From a virus: a DNA stretch of 35,675 nt. The stretch lies in IMG/VR virus record IMGVR_UViG_3300013286_000030, positions 1 to 35,675 of that record, one strand, 5' to 3'. The translations under genes and the position numbers were made by a program. How positions within the stretch are numbered: the first letter of the stretch is position 1; each line of letters opens with the position of its first letter. Positions 15,915 through 23,920 of this stretch are shown here, piece after piece. The notes under the pieces are model-generated. The model searched no databases, was not told where the DNA came from, and saw only the letters and a list, made by a program, of their open reading frames with translations.

Positions 15915-16921
15915 AAGAAATCAACGAAGATTTAGAAAAAACTGGTAAAGCTATTATTGCATTAGGCTGCTCTTTTGTTCAAGGACAAGGATCAGTCGAT
16001 GATGACATGTATAAAAATTATAAATGGAACTTTCCAGGTATGGGGACTCCTTTAGAAATTGAACTAGCGACCGGACAGAAAGAAGAGATACTGGCCAATT
16101 ATCCTACAGTTGAATCAAATAAAGGGAATCCTAACGCTCTTGATTTTAAATTTATGGAATACAAAAATGCATTCGTTAATGTATTATGTAAAAAATATTT
16201 TCGAGGAAGTTACACTCCTATAAATCTTGGAATTAGAGGATGCGGCAACAGAGCAACGATTAAAGAATTATATTTTAGACCCGATATTAGATGGGATCTA
16301 ATCAAAGAAGTTGTTGTCATATATTGTCCTAGTGGCCTAGAACGATTTGATTTTGTTAATGACGAATGGGATGAACACTTCCATTGGAAGGCAATGTGGC
16401 CGCATTATGAAAATATGGAAGATTCGGCTAGAAAAAATCTTTGGGAAGGTTATGGAAAGACATTGTGGAGTTCAAAGTTTGAAGTAATAGAACAAATTTC
16501 TCACGTGCAAGAATTAATGACATGGTGTAAATTAAACAATGCAAAACTAATCGTCACTCCTGGGTTTGATCGTAGGTACACTAAGGATAATTTTAAACAG
16601 TGCCTGCGGACAAGTATCAAAAGAGATATGAATGGTAATGTTGAAAAAAATTCTAATATGTTTTTTAAAAGAACAGAAACGAAGGATGACTATCTATTAG
16701 ATTTATTTCCTTGGGATAGTATGTTTGAACCCAACGGCTACAAAACCTTTGTTGATTTAGTAATGGCACAGGAGCCTAACTTAGAAGATAACATGGATCA
16801 TTTTTTTCAATTTTTAGGAAAAGGATCTCCTAATGGCTGGATAACACCGTGCTCTCATCCTTCTGCTAAAGGGCATGATCTATTTGCACAGTATCTTCAT
16901 AAACATATCACAGGACACTAA
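15896..16921 (+). CDS. SGNH/GDSL-like hydrolase (first of two)
   Basis: The protein has 341 residues. SGNH hydrolases remove or transfer acyl groups. Block I is IALGCSFVQGQG with candidate nucleophile Ser26; block II is NLGIRGCGN (about 110-118); block V is PCSHPSAKGHDLFAQYL near the C-terminus, with the catalytic His. The Asp normally three residues before this His is replaced (CSH), so the triad may be altered. The start overlaps the previous gene by 19 bases; the next in-frame Met would cut off block I. In a glycan cluster a sugar O-acetyl esterase or acyltransferase partner is plausible. Confidence 0.7.
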   Translation: MYNKQIKEINEDLEKTGKAIIALGCSFVQGQGSVDDDMYKNYKWNFPGMGTPLEIELATGQKEEILANYPTVESNKGNPNALDFKFMEYKNAFVNVLCKKYFRGSYTPINLGIRGCGNRATIKELYFRPDIRWDLIKEVVVIYCPSGLERFDFVNDEWDEHFHWKAMWPHYENMEDSARKNLWEGYGKTLWSSKFEVIEQISHVQELMTWCKLNNAKLIVTPGFDRRYTKDNFKQCLRTSIKRDMNGNVEKNSNMFFKRTETKDDYLLDLFPWDSMFEPNGYKTFVDLVMAQEPNLEDNMDHFFQFLGKGSPNGWITPCSHPSAKGHDLFAQYLHKHITGH

Positions 16922-16922
16922 T

Positions 16923-17831
16923 ATGTTAGATCAACCAAATTGGCGTAGATTTCAAAGACACGGTTTCGATGACGGCAAGTTTAATCTAGAGTTTACAAGT
17001 AATAGAGGTGACGGTACAGAACATCCTCCTCTATTTCCCGGATATATAAATCATGCTAGCCATCCTCTTACATATATACAATCACTTACTTACGAGATTG
17101 ATGGGAAGTTAACAAACAAATGGTCAGGTACTGATAGTCCCGAACGATTTAATGAGAGCAAAAAGAAATCTCCTTCAGATTGGAAGTATCTTACTAAAGA
17201 CGTAGACTATCTAGTCAACACTAGCGGATTCCGAACAACCGAATTTAAAAACATTGATTGGCAAAATTCTATAGTATTGTTAGGATGTTCATGCACTTTT
17301 GGGATAGGCCTAGCCGAAGATGAAACTATTGCATATGAATTAGAACAACGGCTAGGCAGACCTGTAATTAATTTAGGAATTCCGGGCGGATCAAATCAGC
17401 ATATTATAAATGTATGTTCAGCACTTCGTGAAAAATTTCCAACTCCTGCAGGCATTGTAATAAATTGGTCAACTGGTGATCGCTTTCCTTATTATTTTAA
17501 ATATGATCAATACCAAGTCGGCCCTTGGGATACGACATCAGTTCGAGGTAGCGACTTAATTAGGGATGGTGTTAACATTTCTAAATTATGGGAAAACAGA
17601 TACTTCGACAGGTACAATGAGTTATGCGAAAGTTATTATCTATCAAGAACAGCCAACGCAATATGGAAAGACATTACAAAGTATGTGACTATATCTCAAT
17701 TTACAGATGCTGCACATGCTATGCGAGTAGATAAATTTTTTGAAATTGATTTAGGTGCACGAGACTTATTACATCCCGGTCATGCTAGTTCGATAAAAAT
17801 TGCAGAATATCTTTATTCAAAATTAAAATGA
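16923..17831 (+). CDS. SGNH/GDSL-like hydrolase (second of two)
   Basis: From the ATG at 16923 it encodes 302 residues. Block I is VLLGCSCTFGIGLAEDET with candidate nucleophile Ser123; block II is NLGIPGGSN (about 150-158); block V is ARDLLHPGHAS with an intact Asp-x-x-His pair. About 110 residues precede block I and show no known fold. An upstream in-frame ATG at 16875 would overlap the previous gene, while ATG 16923 follows CAGGACAC, a fair ribosome binding site, and starts one base after the preceding stop. The end overlaps the next gene by four bases (ATGA). It probably edits acyl groups on a sugar; the substrate is unknown. Confidence 0.75.
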   Translation: MLDQPNWRRFQRHGFDDGKFNLEFTSNRGDGTEHPPLFPGYINHASHPLTYIQSLTYEIDGKLTNKWSGTDSPERFNESKKKSPSDWKYLTKDVDYLVNTSGFRTTEFKNIDWQNSIVLLGCSCTFGIGLAEDETIAYELEQRLGRPVINLGIPGGSNQHIINVCSALREKFPTPAGIVINWSTGDRFPYYFKYDQYQVGPWDTTSVRGSDLIRDGVNISKLWENRYFDRYNELCESYYLSRTANAIWKDITKYVTISQFTDAAHAMRVDKFFEIDLGARDLLHPGHASSIKIAEYLYSKLK

Positions 17832-19405
17832 GCAACTATAATAAATCAGCTGACGTTGCAGAACATCAACTAAAGTTTATTAGCAAGTCTATGTGCTATG
17901 CTAAATGGGCACAGGTGTCTATGCACCTTACCAACGGCATGACACATAGTTGTTATCATCCTCCGTTGCACAAGATTGATGTAAAGGAAATAGGAAAGAA
18001 TCCCAGTGCCTTGCATAACACAGTAGAAAAGAAAGCAGAACGTGCATTAATGTTAAAGGGTGAGCGCCCTGTAGGCTGCAACTATTGCTGGAAGATAGAA
18101 GATGCAGGAGCTCGCAGCGATCGTATATATCGTAGTGGAGAGTATTGGGCACAGAATGCTCGAAAAGATATTATCGAAGCACTGGACACAGGTAACATAG
18201 ATCCCCGATATGTTGAAGTTAACTTCAACCAAGCCTGCAACTTCAAATGTATGTATTGTAGTCCGCATCTAAGCACAACATGGGAAGATGAAATAGACAA
18301 GCATGGTCCTTATACCATCATAGGCAAAGACGGACAAACAATAAAACACAATGACATAGAGTATCTTGAGAAGGATGGACTAATGCCGTTGAAAGTACCT
18401 AATAGATACAATCCATATGTCGAAGCGTTTTGGCGTTGGTGGCCTACATTATATAAGAAGTTAGAAGTATTCCGCATTACAGGCGGCGAACCCTTAATGG
18501 ATGCAAATACATTTAAGGTATTAGATTACATTTACGAACATCCTAATGCATGGCTCGAAGTTAGTGTAACTACAAACCTATGTCCACCTAAGCCCGAGCT
18601 AATGGATAAGTTTATTGATAAACTACAGAAGTTAGAGAAGATACAGATATGGGAAGACAAGGAACGTTTTAATCCGGGCTCGGGTAACAACTGGTATGTC
18701 AACATGGCATTAAAGAATGTTGCTGTGTTCGTTAGTGTAGACAGCGTAGGTGAGCAAGCCGAATACATTAGAACAGGACTCGATTTTGATAAGATGGTTG
18801 AGAATGTTAGAACATTGTTAAATGAAACTGACAATACAACAGTGACATTTATCAATACATTCAATGCGTTAAGTGTTACAGGATTTAAAGACTACTTAAA
18901 GTTTATACTACAACTACGTAAAGAATACAGTAAGACGACACAGGGTACAAAACATATCCCTGTACATGATCCCTATCATACACATCCTGATTTTGTAGTG
19001 GACCCGAGACAGCGTATTTGGTTTGATATTCCATTGTTAAGGAATCCTGCATGGCAAGCTATTCAAGTGCTGCCAGAGTCCTTTGATGTGTACTTAAAAG
19101 AAGCTATTGAGTTTATGAAAGCAAACACGGATACAAGTGACTATGTGGGCTTTTACGATTTTGAAATTGACAAGGCAGAACGCAATTTACGTATATTACA
19201 AGATAGAGCATCGCTTGATCCAGATGATGCACAACGGAATGTCGACAACTTGTTTAACTATTTTAAACAACACGACGACCGCCGCGGAACTAATCTATTA
19301 AAGACATTCCCGGAGTTTAGATTACTTGCAGGCAACCCAGCTCCTTTACAGGAAGTTATAACTCTTCCTAAAAAGAAAAAACTTAGTGTATTTGATATAA
19401 GATAA
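17828..19405 (+). CDS. Radical SAM protein with N-terminal twitch-like cysteine motif (second copy)
   Basis: The protein has 525 residues. The radical SAM cluster motif is Cys137, Cys141, Cys144 in QACNFKCMYCSP, followed by FRITGGEPLMD. N-terminal Cys23, Cys42, Cys84 and Cys87 stand at exactly the positions seen in the 11218-12618 protein, with shared contexts SCYHP, ALHNT and YCW. It is about 60 residues longer than its paralogue, mainly between the GGEP motif and the C-terminus. It is less AT-rich than the block just upstream (26 of 60 G+C in 18661-18720). The nucleotidyltransferase-cupin gene follows after nine bases. A role in making an unusual sugar or modified peptide is inference. Confidence 0.9.
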   Translation: MSNYNKSADVAEHQLKFISKSMCYAKWAQVSMHLTNGMTHSCYHPPLHKIDVKEIGKNPSALHNTVEKKAERALMLKGERPVGCNYCWKIEDAGARSDRIYRSGEYWAQNARKDIIEALDTGNIDPRYVEVNFNQACNFKCMYCSPHLSTTWEDEIDKHGPYTIIGKDGQTIKHNDIEYLEKDGLMPLKVPNRYNPYVEAFWRWWPTLYKKLEVFRITGGEPLMDANTFKVLDYIYEHPNAWLEVSVTTNLCPPKPELMDKFIDKLQKLEKIQIWEDKERFNPGSGNNWYVNMALKNVAVFVSVDSVGEQAEYIRTGLDFDKMVENVRTLLNETDNTTVTFINTFNALSVTGFKDYLKFILQLRKEYSKTTQGTKHIPVHDPYHTHPDFVVDPRQRIWFDIPLLRNPAWQAIQVLPESFDVYLKEAIEFMKANTDTSDYVGFYDFEIDKAERNLRILQDRASLDPDDAQRNVDNLFNYFKQHDDRRGTNLLKTFPEFRLLAGNPAPLQEVITLPKKKKLSVFDIR

Positions 19406-19414
19406 GGAACATTT

Positions 19415-20170
19415 ATGAAAGTAGTATTAGTGACAGGGGGATTCGATCCATTGCATAGCGGACATATATCCTATCTTAATCACGCAGATCACTTAGGTGA
19501 ATTCTTGGTAGTTGGCCTTAACAGTGATGAATGGCTTACCCGTAAAAAAGGACAGCCTTTTATGTCCTGGCGTGAGCGTATGGTTATACTGGATAATTTA
19601 CACATGGTTGATTGGATAATAGATTTTGATGACAGTGATGACACAGCCATTGATGCTATCCGTAAGGTAAAAGACATGTATCCCAACAATGAGATCATCT
19701 TCGCCAACGGTGGAGATAGGACCAAAGACAACATTCCTGAAATGATTTTTGATGATGTAGAGTTTGTGTTCGGAGTAGGTGGCGAGGACAAGAAGAATAG
19801 TAGTTCTTGGATCTTACAAGAGTGGAAAGCATCCGAGACTGAACGTCCTTGGGGATATTATAGAGTGCTATACGAGGTGCCGGGCATGAAGGTTAAAGAA
19901 TTAACTATCAATCCTAATCAGCATATCAGTATGCAAAGACACGAGCACCGATCCGAGTACTGGATTATCAGTGAAGGAACTGCTATTGTCAATAGTACAA
20001 TGCCAGGCGGATATAGTATGCCTAGTCTTAAACTAGAAAAACATGCAGAATACACTGTGCCCAAGAACGAATGGCATCAACTAACTAATCCATTTGATAT
20101 TCCTTGTAAAATAGTAGAAATACAGTACGGAGACATTTGCAATGAATCAGACATTGAACGTAAACCGTGA
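19415..20170 (+). CDS. Nucleotidyltransferase-cupin fusion (RfaE2-like plus mannose-6-P isomerase-like)
   Basis: The protein has 251 residues in two domains. Residues 1-135 are a cytidylyl/adenylyltransferase with GGFDPLHSGH (His14-x-x-His17), the nucleotide-binding signature of enzymes that activate sugar phosphates or glycerol phosphate. Residues 143-245 are a cupin like the type II mannose-6-phosphate isomerase domain: RPWGYY, then Gln174, His176, His178, Glu181 and His221 as candidate metal ligands. One chain could thus supply an activated sugar precursor. A clear AAGGA precedes the ATG. The last 29 bases overlap the next gene. Which nucleotide sugar is made cannot be told from sequence. 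Confidence 0.85.
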   Translation: MKVVLVTGGFDPLHSGHISYLNHADHLGEFLVVGLNSDEWLTRKKGQPFMSWRERMVILDNLHMVDWIIDFDDSDDTAIDAIRKVKDMYPNNEIIFANGGDRTKDNIPEMIFDDVEFVFGVGGEDKKNSSSWILQEWKASETERPWGYYRVLYEVPGMKVKELTINPNQHISMQRHEHRSEYWIISEGTAIVNSTMPGGYSMPSLKLEKHAEYTVPKNEWHQLTNPFDIPCKIVEIQYGDICNESDIERKP

Positions 20171-20699
20171 TGCATTCAGTAGCGGTCAGGTTGGTAGCAA
20201 ATTATGGCTCTGTGAAGAACTAGAGCGCCTAAACTGGCACTCCGGTCTAACATACATCTACGGCGGTTGGTACGGAGTCACCGCATTCCTATTGTTAAGC
20301 AGAGGTAAGTTTGCTGTTGATAAGATTCGTAGTCTAGATATAGATCCACATTGCCAAGATGTTGCAGATATGATCAACGAGAACTGGGTATGGCAAGATT
20401 GGAAGTTCAAAGCGTTTACACAGGATTGTAACAACTATGAAGGCACCTACGGCGATTTAGTTATAAACACCAGTACGGAACACTTTGACAGTATGGATTG
20501 GTTTGATCGTATACCCGAGGGTACCCGTGTAGTACTGCAAGGCAACAACATGCCACATGCTGATCACTATATCCATAGTGCATCATTAGACGACTTCCTT
20601 GCAGCCTATCCTGTAGGCCAAATAGCATACAAAGGTGAGAAAGCGTTTGTTTATCCCGATTGGAAATTTACTAGATATATGTTGATAGGCGTTAAATAA
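20142..20699 (+). CDS. Methyltransferase-like protein (class I SAM fold)
   Basis: The protein has 185 residues. TYIYGGWYGVTAFLL could be the glycine-rich motif I, SLDIDPHC the acidic post-I motif, GDLVINTSTEHF motif IV and GTRVVLQGNNM the next strand. This order fits a small Rossmann methyltransferase, although the glycine loop is atypical (GGWYG). The start lies 29 bases inside the previous gene, with ACGGAGA 9 bases before it as ribosome binding site. Methylation of a sugar would suit the context, but SAM binding is not certain. Confidence 0.6.
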   Translation: MNQTLNVNRDAFSSGQVGSKLWLCEELERLNWHSGLTYIYGGWYGVTAFLLLSRGKFAVDKIRSLDIDPHCQDVADMINENWVWQDWKFKAFTQDCNNYEGTYGDLVINTSTEHFDSMDWFDRIPEGTRVVLQGNNMPHADHYIHSASLDDFLAAYPVGQIAYKGEKAFVYPDWKFTRYMLIGVK

Positions 20700-20703
20700 A
20701 ATT

Positions 20704-20814
20704 ATGCAAACTATTAAAAACTTCTTCCACTGGATTATAACTTGGAAACAGCGTCGCCAAATGGCTAAACGAGTAGCAGAACTTAGAAAACGAGATCCGT
20801 TTATATATAAGTGA
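20704..20814 (+). CDS. Small basic protein, 36 aa
   Basis: A short frame encodes a highly basic, amphipathic peptide beginning MQTIKNFFHWIITWKQRRQ and ending in IYK. It starts four bases after the methyltransferase-like gene and ends one base before the carbamoyltransferase ATG, filling the gap exactly, which supports it being real. A TTAAATA motif (20693-20699) covers the stop of the upstream gene. Its size and charge could suit a membrane-associated or nucleic-acid-binding peptide. No family is recognised. Confidence 0.6.
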   Translation: MQTIKNFFHWIITWKQRRQMAKRVAELRKRDPFIYK

Positions 20815-20815
20815 T

Positions 20816-22294
20816 ATGGACTATATTGGATTAAGCTGCGGCTTTCACGATGCCGCAGTAAGTGTTATCAATTGCTATGGCGAAATTGTATTTGCCGGAC
20901 ACAGCGAACGATACAGTAAAAACAAACATGATGCCGATCTATGCGAGTCTATAATTGAAGACGCATTGTCATACACTGTAGAAGATTACTCTGTACACTA
21001 CTACGAACGTCCTACATTAAAGTATCTGCGCCAATTAGTAGCAGGACAGCGTCCTCAATTACAGACACTAAATGTTAAAAACATAATTGGTAAAGATGCT
21101 ATATCTTTGTTAAACCGTCGTGTGCATACACACAATCATCATCTTAGTCATGCAGCCGCAGGATTCCAAACCAGCCCATTTGATGATGCAACAGTTGTAA
21201 TCATAGATGCAATTGGCGAGTTTGATACAATTACTATATGGCACGCAGAGTACGATAGTGATACAGGTCGCGCTGAATATAAAAAGTTATGGTCGCAACG
21301 CTATCCTAACAGCATAGGATTGTTCTATAGTGCAATGACTGCCCGTGTTGGACTACGACCACTAGATGAAGAATACATCTTAATGGGCATGGCAGCATAC
21401 GGATCTAACACAGTAAACTTAAAAGAACATTTGATCCGTAATGATCACAAGCTGACCTTTAATTATAATCTGCATAAAGGTATTGATCCAATGTTCGAGC
21501 CCAACGCAGATCAATACGACATTGCGGCCAGTAGTCAGGCATTGGTCGAAAGCCTGATTACTACAATGATAGGCAAGGCCCGTGCATTAGGCCGAAGTGC
21601 TAATTTAGTCTACGGTGGCGGTGTTGCCCTTAATTGTAGTGCAAATAGATTACTGGGCAACTACTATGACAACATTTGGATCATGCCTAATCCAGGAGAT
21701 GCTGGCAGCAGTTTAGGTGCGGCTGCATTGGGATACAAGTACGAACTACAATGGACAGATGCGTTTCTTGGACACGACATACCGGGCGACTATCCAATTG
21801 ACGCAATCATACAAGAACTATATACTGATAAGATAGTAGGTGTGGCTAGTGGTCGAGCAGAGTTTGGTCCTAGGGCATTGGGCAACCGCAGCCTGCTTGC
21901 TGACCCTAGAGGTCCAGACATCAAAGATAAAGTAAATGATATCAAACGCCGACAAAAGTTCAGACCCTTTGCGCCCGTTATTTTGGAGGAGCTGGCTAGT
22001 GATTACTTTGATATGCCTCGTGGCTTCAGTAACAGTAGGTATATGCAGTCAATCGCTCGTTGCAGGCTTCCTGACTTATTTCCTGCTATCGTTCATCATG
22101 ATGGCACTAGTCGTGTCCAGACTGTTGCGAAAGATGGCAGCGGAATACGACAACTGCTAGAAAAATGGTATGCTCTAACAGGCTGTCCAATGTTGTTAAA
22201 CACCAGTCTTAACATACGGGGCGAGCCAATGGTCAATAACAGAGCCGATGCAGATCGCTTTGAACAGCAGTACAAGATTACAGTTTGTTCCTAA
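20816..22294 (+). CDS. NodU/CmcH-type carbamoyltransferase
   Basis: The protein has 492 residues. The family transfers a carbamoyl group from carbamoyl phosphate to sugar or natural-product hydroxyls. The N-terminal Kae1-like domain is shown by MDYIGLSCGFHDAAVSVI, HNHHLSHAAAGF (metal-binding histidines) and VIIDAIGEFDTI. YGGGVALNC and NPGDAGSSLGAA follow, and then the C-terminal carbamoyltransferase domain with SGRAEFGPRALGNRSLLADP and FRPFAPVI. CPMLLNTSLNIRGEPMV is the usual C-terminal signature. It is somewhat shorter than cellular members but all main motifs are present. As last gene of the cluster it probably caps or decorates the glycan made by the preceding enzymes. Confidence 0.95.
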   Translation: MDYIGLSCGFHDAAVSVINCYGEIVFAGHSERYSKNKHDADLCESIIEDALSYTVEDYSVHYYERPTLKYLRQLVAGQRPQLQTLNVKNIIGKDAISLLNRRVHTHNHHLSHAAAGFQTSPFDDATVVIIDAIGEFDTITIWHAEYDSDTGRAEYKKLWSQRYPNSIGLFYSAMTARVGLRPLDEEYILMGMAAYGSNTVNLKEHLIRNDHKLTFNYNLHKGIDPMFEPNADQYDIAASSQALVESLITTMIGKARALGRSANLVYGGGVALNCSANRLLGNYYDNIWIMPNPGDAGSSLGAAALGYKYELQWTDAFLGHDIPGDYPIDAIIQELYTDKIVGVASGRAEFGPRALGNRSLLADPRGPDIKDKVNDIKRRQKFRPFAPVILEELASDYFDMPRGFSNSRYMQSIARCRLPDLFPAIVHHDGTSRVQTVAKDGSGIRQLLEKWYALTGCPMLLNTSLNIRGEPMVNNRADADRFEQQYKITVCS

Positions 22295-22310
22295 ATTTTA
22301 CCAAAATGGC

Positions 22311-22339
22311 TTGACTTTCACCTCTTTCAGTGCTATACT
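22311..22339 (+). promoter_or_regulatory. Strong sigma-70 promoter
   Basis: TTGACT (22311-22316) and TATACT (22334-22339) are separated by 17 bases. It lies in the 95-base gap after the carbamoyltransferase and drives the cell-wall hydrolase gene at 22390, whose leader carries AAGGAGG. Host polymerase recognition is expected. Confidence 0.82.
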
Positions 22340-22389
22340 AGTGCTTCACTGATAACTAAATTTACCACTAACGAAGAAGGAGGTCTTAA

Positions 22390-22968
22390 ATGACTGAAAT
22401 TACGCTAGATCGGGAACAGGCACAAGTAGAGATTCCTAGTTCGGTCTTAAAAGGAATCAAAGCTCTACTAATGGTGCTGGCACTGACTTTCTCAGTGTTT
22501 ATGCTCAAATGGGTTGTAGTCGACAAGCTCGACAAATACGAATCCGCTGGGAGTTCTCAAATCACAACAGCAATGAGGGAACGACAACTCGGTTGTTTAT
22601 CCAAAAATATTTACTATGAAGCAGGTAGCGAGCCTTTTGAAGGCAAGGTTGCAGTAGCTCAAGTAACATTGAACCGCGTGAACAGCGGGCAGTTTCCAGA
22701 TGATATTTGTAAAACAATCTATCAACGGAACATCTTCTATGAAAAGATTATCTGCCAATTCAGCTGGACATGTGATAGAGATTCTGGAAGTCGCCCACCC
22801 AACAATTCAAACTATCGCGAAAGCGAGGAAGTAGCAAAGAAAGTTCTCCTAGAAGAATTTAGGTTGCCCGGTCTGAAGAATGCATTATATTATCATGCCT
22901 CGTATATATCGCCGGGATGGAAACGTAAGCGAATTACACAAATAGGTCAGCACATCTTTTATGAATAA
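22390..22968 (+). CDS. SleB-type cell-wall hydrolase with N-terminal membrane anchor
   Basis: The protein has 192 residues. A hydrophobic segment at about 23-44 (IKALLMVLALTFSVFMLKWV) should act as signal anchor. The rest matches the Hydrolase_2/SleB family: CLSKNIYYEAGSEPFEGKVA with catalytic Glu77, AQVTLNRVNSGQFPDDIC, CQFSWTCDR and a C-terminal IGQHIFYE. Members cleave the glycan strand of peptidoglycan. The membrane anchor and the small membrane protein just downstream suggest a lysis module with a signal-anchor-release endolysin. A near-consensus promoter and perfect ribosome binding site precede it. Confidence 0.92.
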   Translation: MTEITLDREQAQVEIPSSVLKGIKALLMVLALTFSVFMLKWVVVDKLDKYESAGSSQITTAMRERQLGCLSKNIYYEAGSEPFEGKVAVAQVTLNRVNSGQFPDDICKTIYQRNIFYEKIICQFSWTCDRDSGSRPPNNSNYRESEEVAKKVLLEEFRLPGLKNALYYHASYISPGWKRKRITQIGQHIFYE

Positions 22969-22977
22969 GGACTCAAA

Positions 22978-23298
22978 ATGAAATTCTTTGTATCTATCGC
23001 TAAATTAATTGATTTTGTTTACATGTTCTTTAAGAACCATTTGGGCCATTTGAGTGCCCATACACTAGGTTGGATTACCATTATCTTATTACACTTTGCT
23101 AGTGTTCCTACACTGCTGGCAATGATCCTGGCACAAAGCGACAAGCTACCGCCCTACGATCTTATGTTGTTTGTTTGGGCAGCTCTAACTACGTTATTCT
23201 TTAAGAGTTTGATTGAAAAGAACTTCCTATATGTTTCTACAATCTGTATGGGATTCATCGGGCAAGTAGTAATGTTGGGAATGATCGTATTCAAATAA
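22978..23298 (+). CDS. Small multi-spanning membrane protein, possible holin
   Basis: The protein has 106 residues with about three hydrophobic segments (LGWITIILLHFASVPTLLAM; DLMLFVWAALTTLFF; LYVSTICMGFIGQVVMLGMI). AAGGAC lies 7 bases before the ATG and the gene follows the hydrolase after nine bases. Similar small membrane proteins are known to me from aquatic T4-like phages without assigned function. Adjacency to an endolysin makes a holin or anti-holin role plausible but unproven; a characteristic charged C-terminal tail is absent. Confidence 0.75.
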   Translation: MKFFVSIAKLIDFVYMFFKNHLGHLSAHTLGWITIILLHFASVPTLLAMILAQSDKLPPYDLMLFVWAALTTLFFKSLIEKNFLYVSTICMGFIGQVVMLGMIVFK

Positions 23299-23306
23299 AT
23301 AATTGA

Positions 23307-23552
23307 ATGCGAATTACAGAACTTATCTCTGAAAAGAAACTCCCAGTCCCCACAGCTAGCCAATGCTCTGTGGGGCATAGCCGCTTATCCAATGTTAGAT
23401 ATGCCCAATGCGTTAGTAACGGAATGTTAAAGCATGATACTGGACATACTGACGGAACTGGCAAGCAGGGTGTTAAGGGCAGTGGTCACAAGTTAAAAGG
23501 CCGCAAGTCCAAGAGTGAAGTCCACGGCGGGCCAGTTAAAGATTATTCTTGA
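23307..23552 (+). CDS. Small basic phage protein, 81 aa
   Basis: The protein is rich in Lys, Gly, Ser and His, with the segment SRLSNVRYAQCVSNGMLKHD and a low-complexity C-terminus GGPVKDYS. Cys20 and Cys35 are its only cysteines. No fold is recognised, and the basic character could suit nucleic-acid or virion binding. It follows the membrane protein after eight bases, and its last ten bases overlap the end of the convergent minus-strand gene. No ribosome binding site is clear. Confidence 0.65.
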   Translation: MRITELISEKKLPVPTASQCSVGHSRLSNVRYAQCVSNGMLKHDTGHTDGTGKQGVKGSGHKLKGRKSKSEVHGGPVKDYS

Positions 23553-23878
23553 TCAAATGTTTGGACAGCCATAGACAATAGTTCTGTGTGTGTTAATCCA
23601 ACATATCGTTCATCTAACTCATAGAACTTTTCATCACTTTCTGGGATGTCTTTGATACCCAACATCTCCATAAGTTCTATATAACTAATGGGTTCATCGC
23701 GCAATTGACTTACCCAAATAGCAGTAAGGAAACAGCACATAAAAATAACCTTGTCATCTTCTATGTAGTATTCTTCACACCAATTTACAGTCTTTTCAAT
23801 ATAATGTGCAATGTCCTCAATGCGATCTTCCAATTGAGCGACCCAGGCTTTGGTATCTTCTCTAGACCAATAGTTCAT
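23543..23878 (-). CDS. Hypothetical 111-aa acidic protein
   Basis: The protein is acidic, mostly helical and soluble, with several Trp and Cys residues (NWCEEYYIEDDKVIFMCCFL). No family is recognised. An AAAGGACGG ribosome binding site lies 9 bases before the ATG, and an exact TATAAATA (minus strand, 23905-23898) about 20 bases upstream fits a T4-type late start, so this small gene is likely expressed. It is divergent from the IscA-like gene and convergent with the 81-aa gene. Confidence 0.75.
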   Translation of the reverse strand: MNYWSREDTKAWVAQLEDRIEDIAHYIEKTVNWCEEYYIEDDKVIFMCCFLTAIWVSQLRDEPISYIELMEMLGIKDIPESDEKFYELDERYVGLTHTELLSMAVQTFDQE

Positions 23879-23897
23879 ATATAACCCGTCCTTTGAA

Positions 23898-23905
23898 TAT
23901 TTATA
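23898..23905 (-). promoter_or_regulatory. Exact T4 late promoter octamer TATAAATA
   Basis: TATAAATA on the minus strand is followed 20 bases later by the ATG of the 111-aa gene, with AAAGGACGG in the leader. This is the best match in the window to the T4 late consensus. Confidence 0.65.
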
Positions 23906-23907
23906 GT

Positions 23908-23915
23908 GTTAAATA
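23908..23915 (+). promoter_or_regulatory. Late promoter-like motif GTTAAATA
   Basis: GTTAAATA lies only five bases before the ATG of the IscA-like gene, back to back with the minus-strand TATAAATA. A transcript from here would be almost leaderless, so its use is doubtful. Confidence 0.25.
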
Positions 23916-23920
23916 CTAAC

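Noticed and set aside
21936-22160. 74-aa plus-strand membrane-like ORF inside the carbamoyltransferase gene
   Set aside because: The carbamoyltransferase frame carries the conserved C-terminal motifs here, so the overlapping hydrophobic frame is a shadow.
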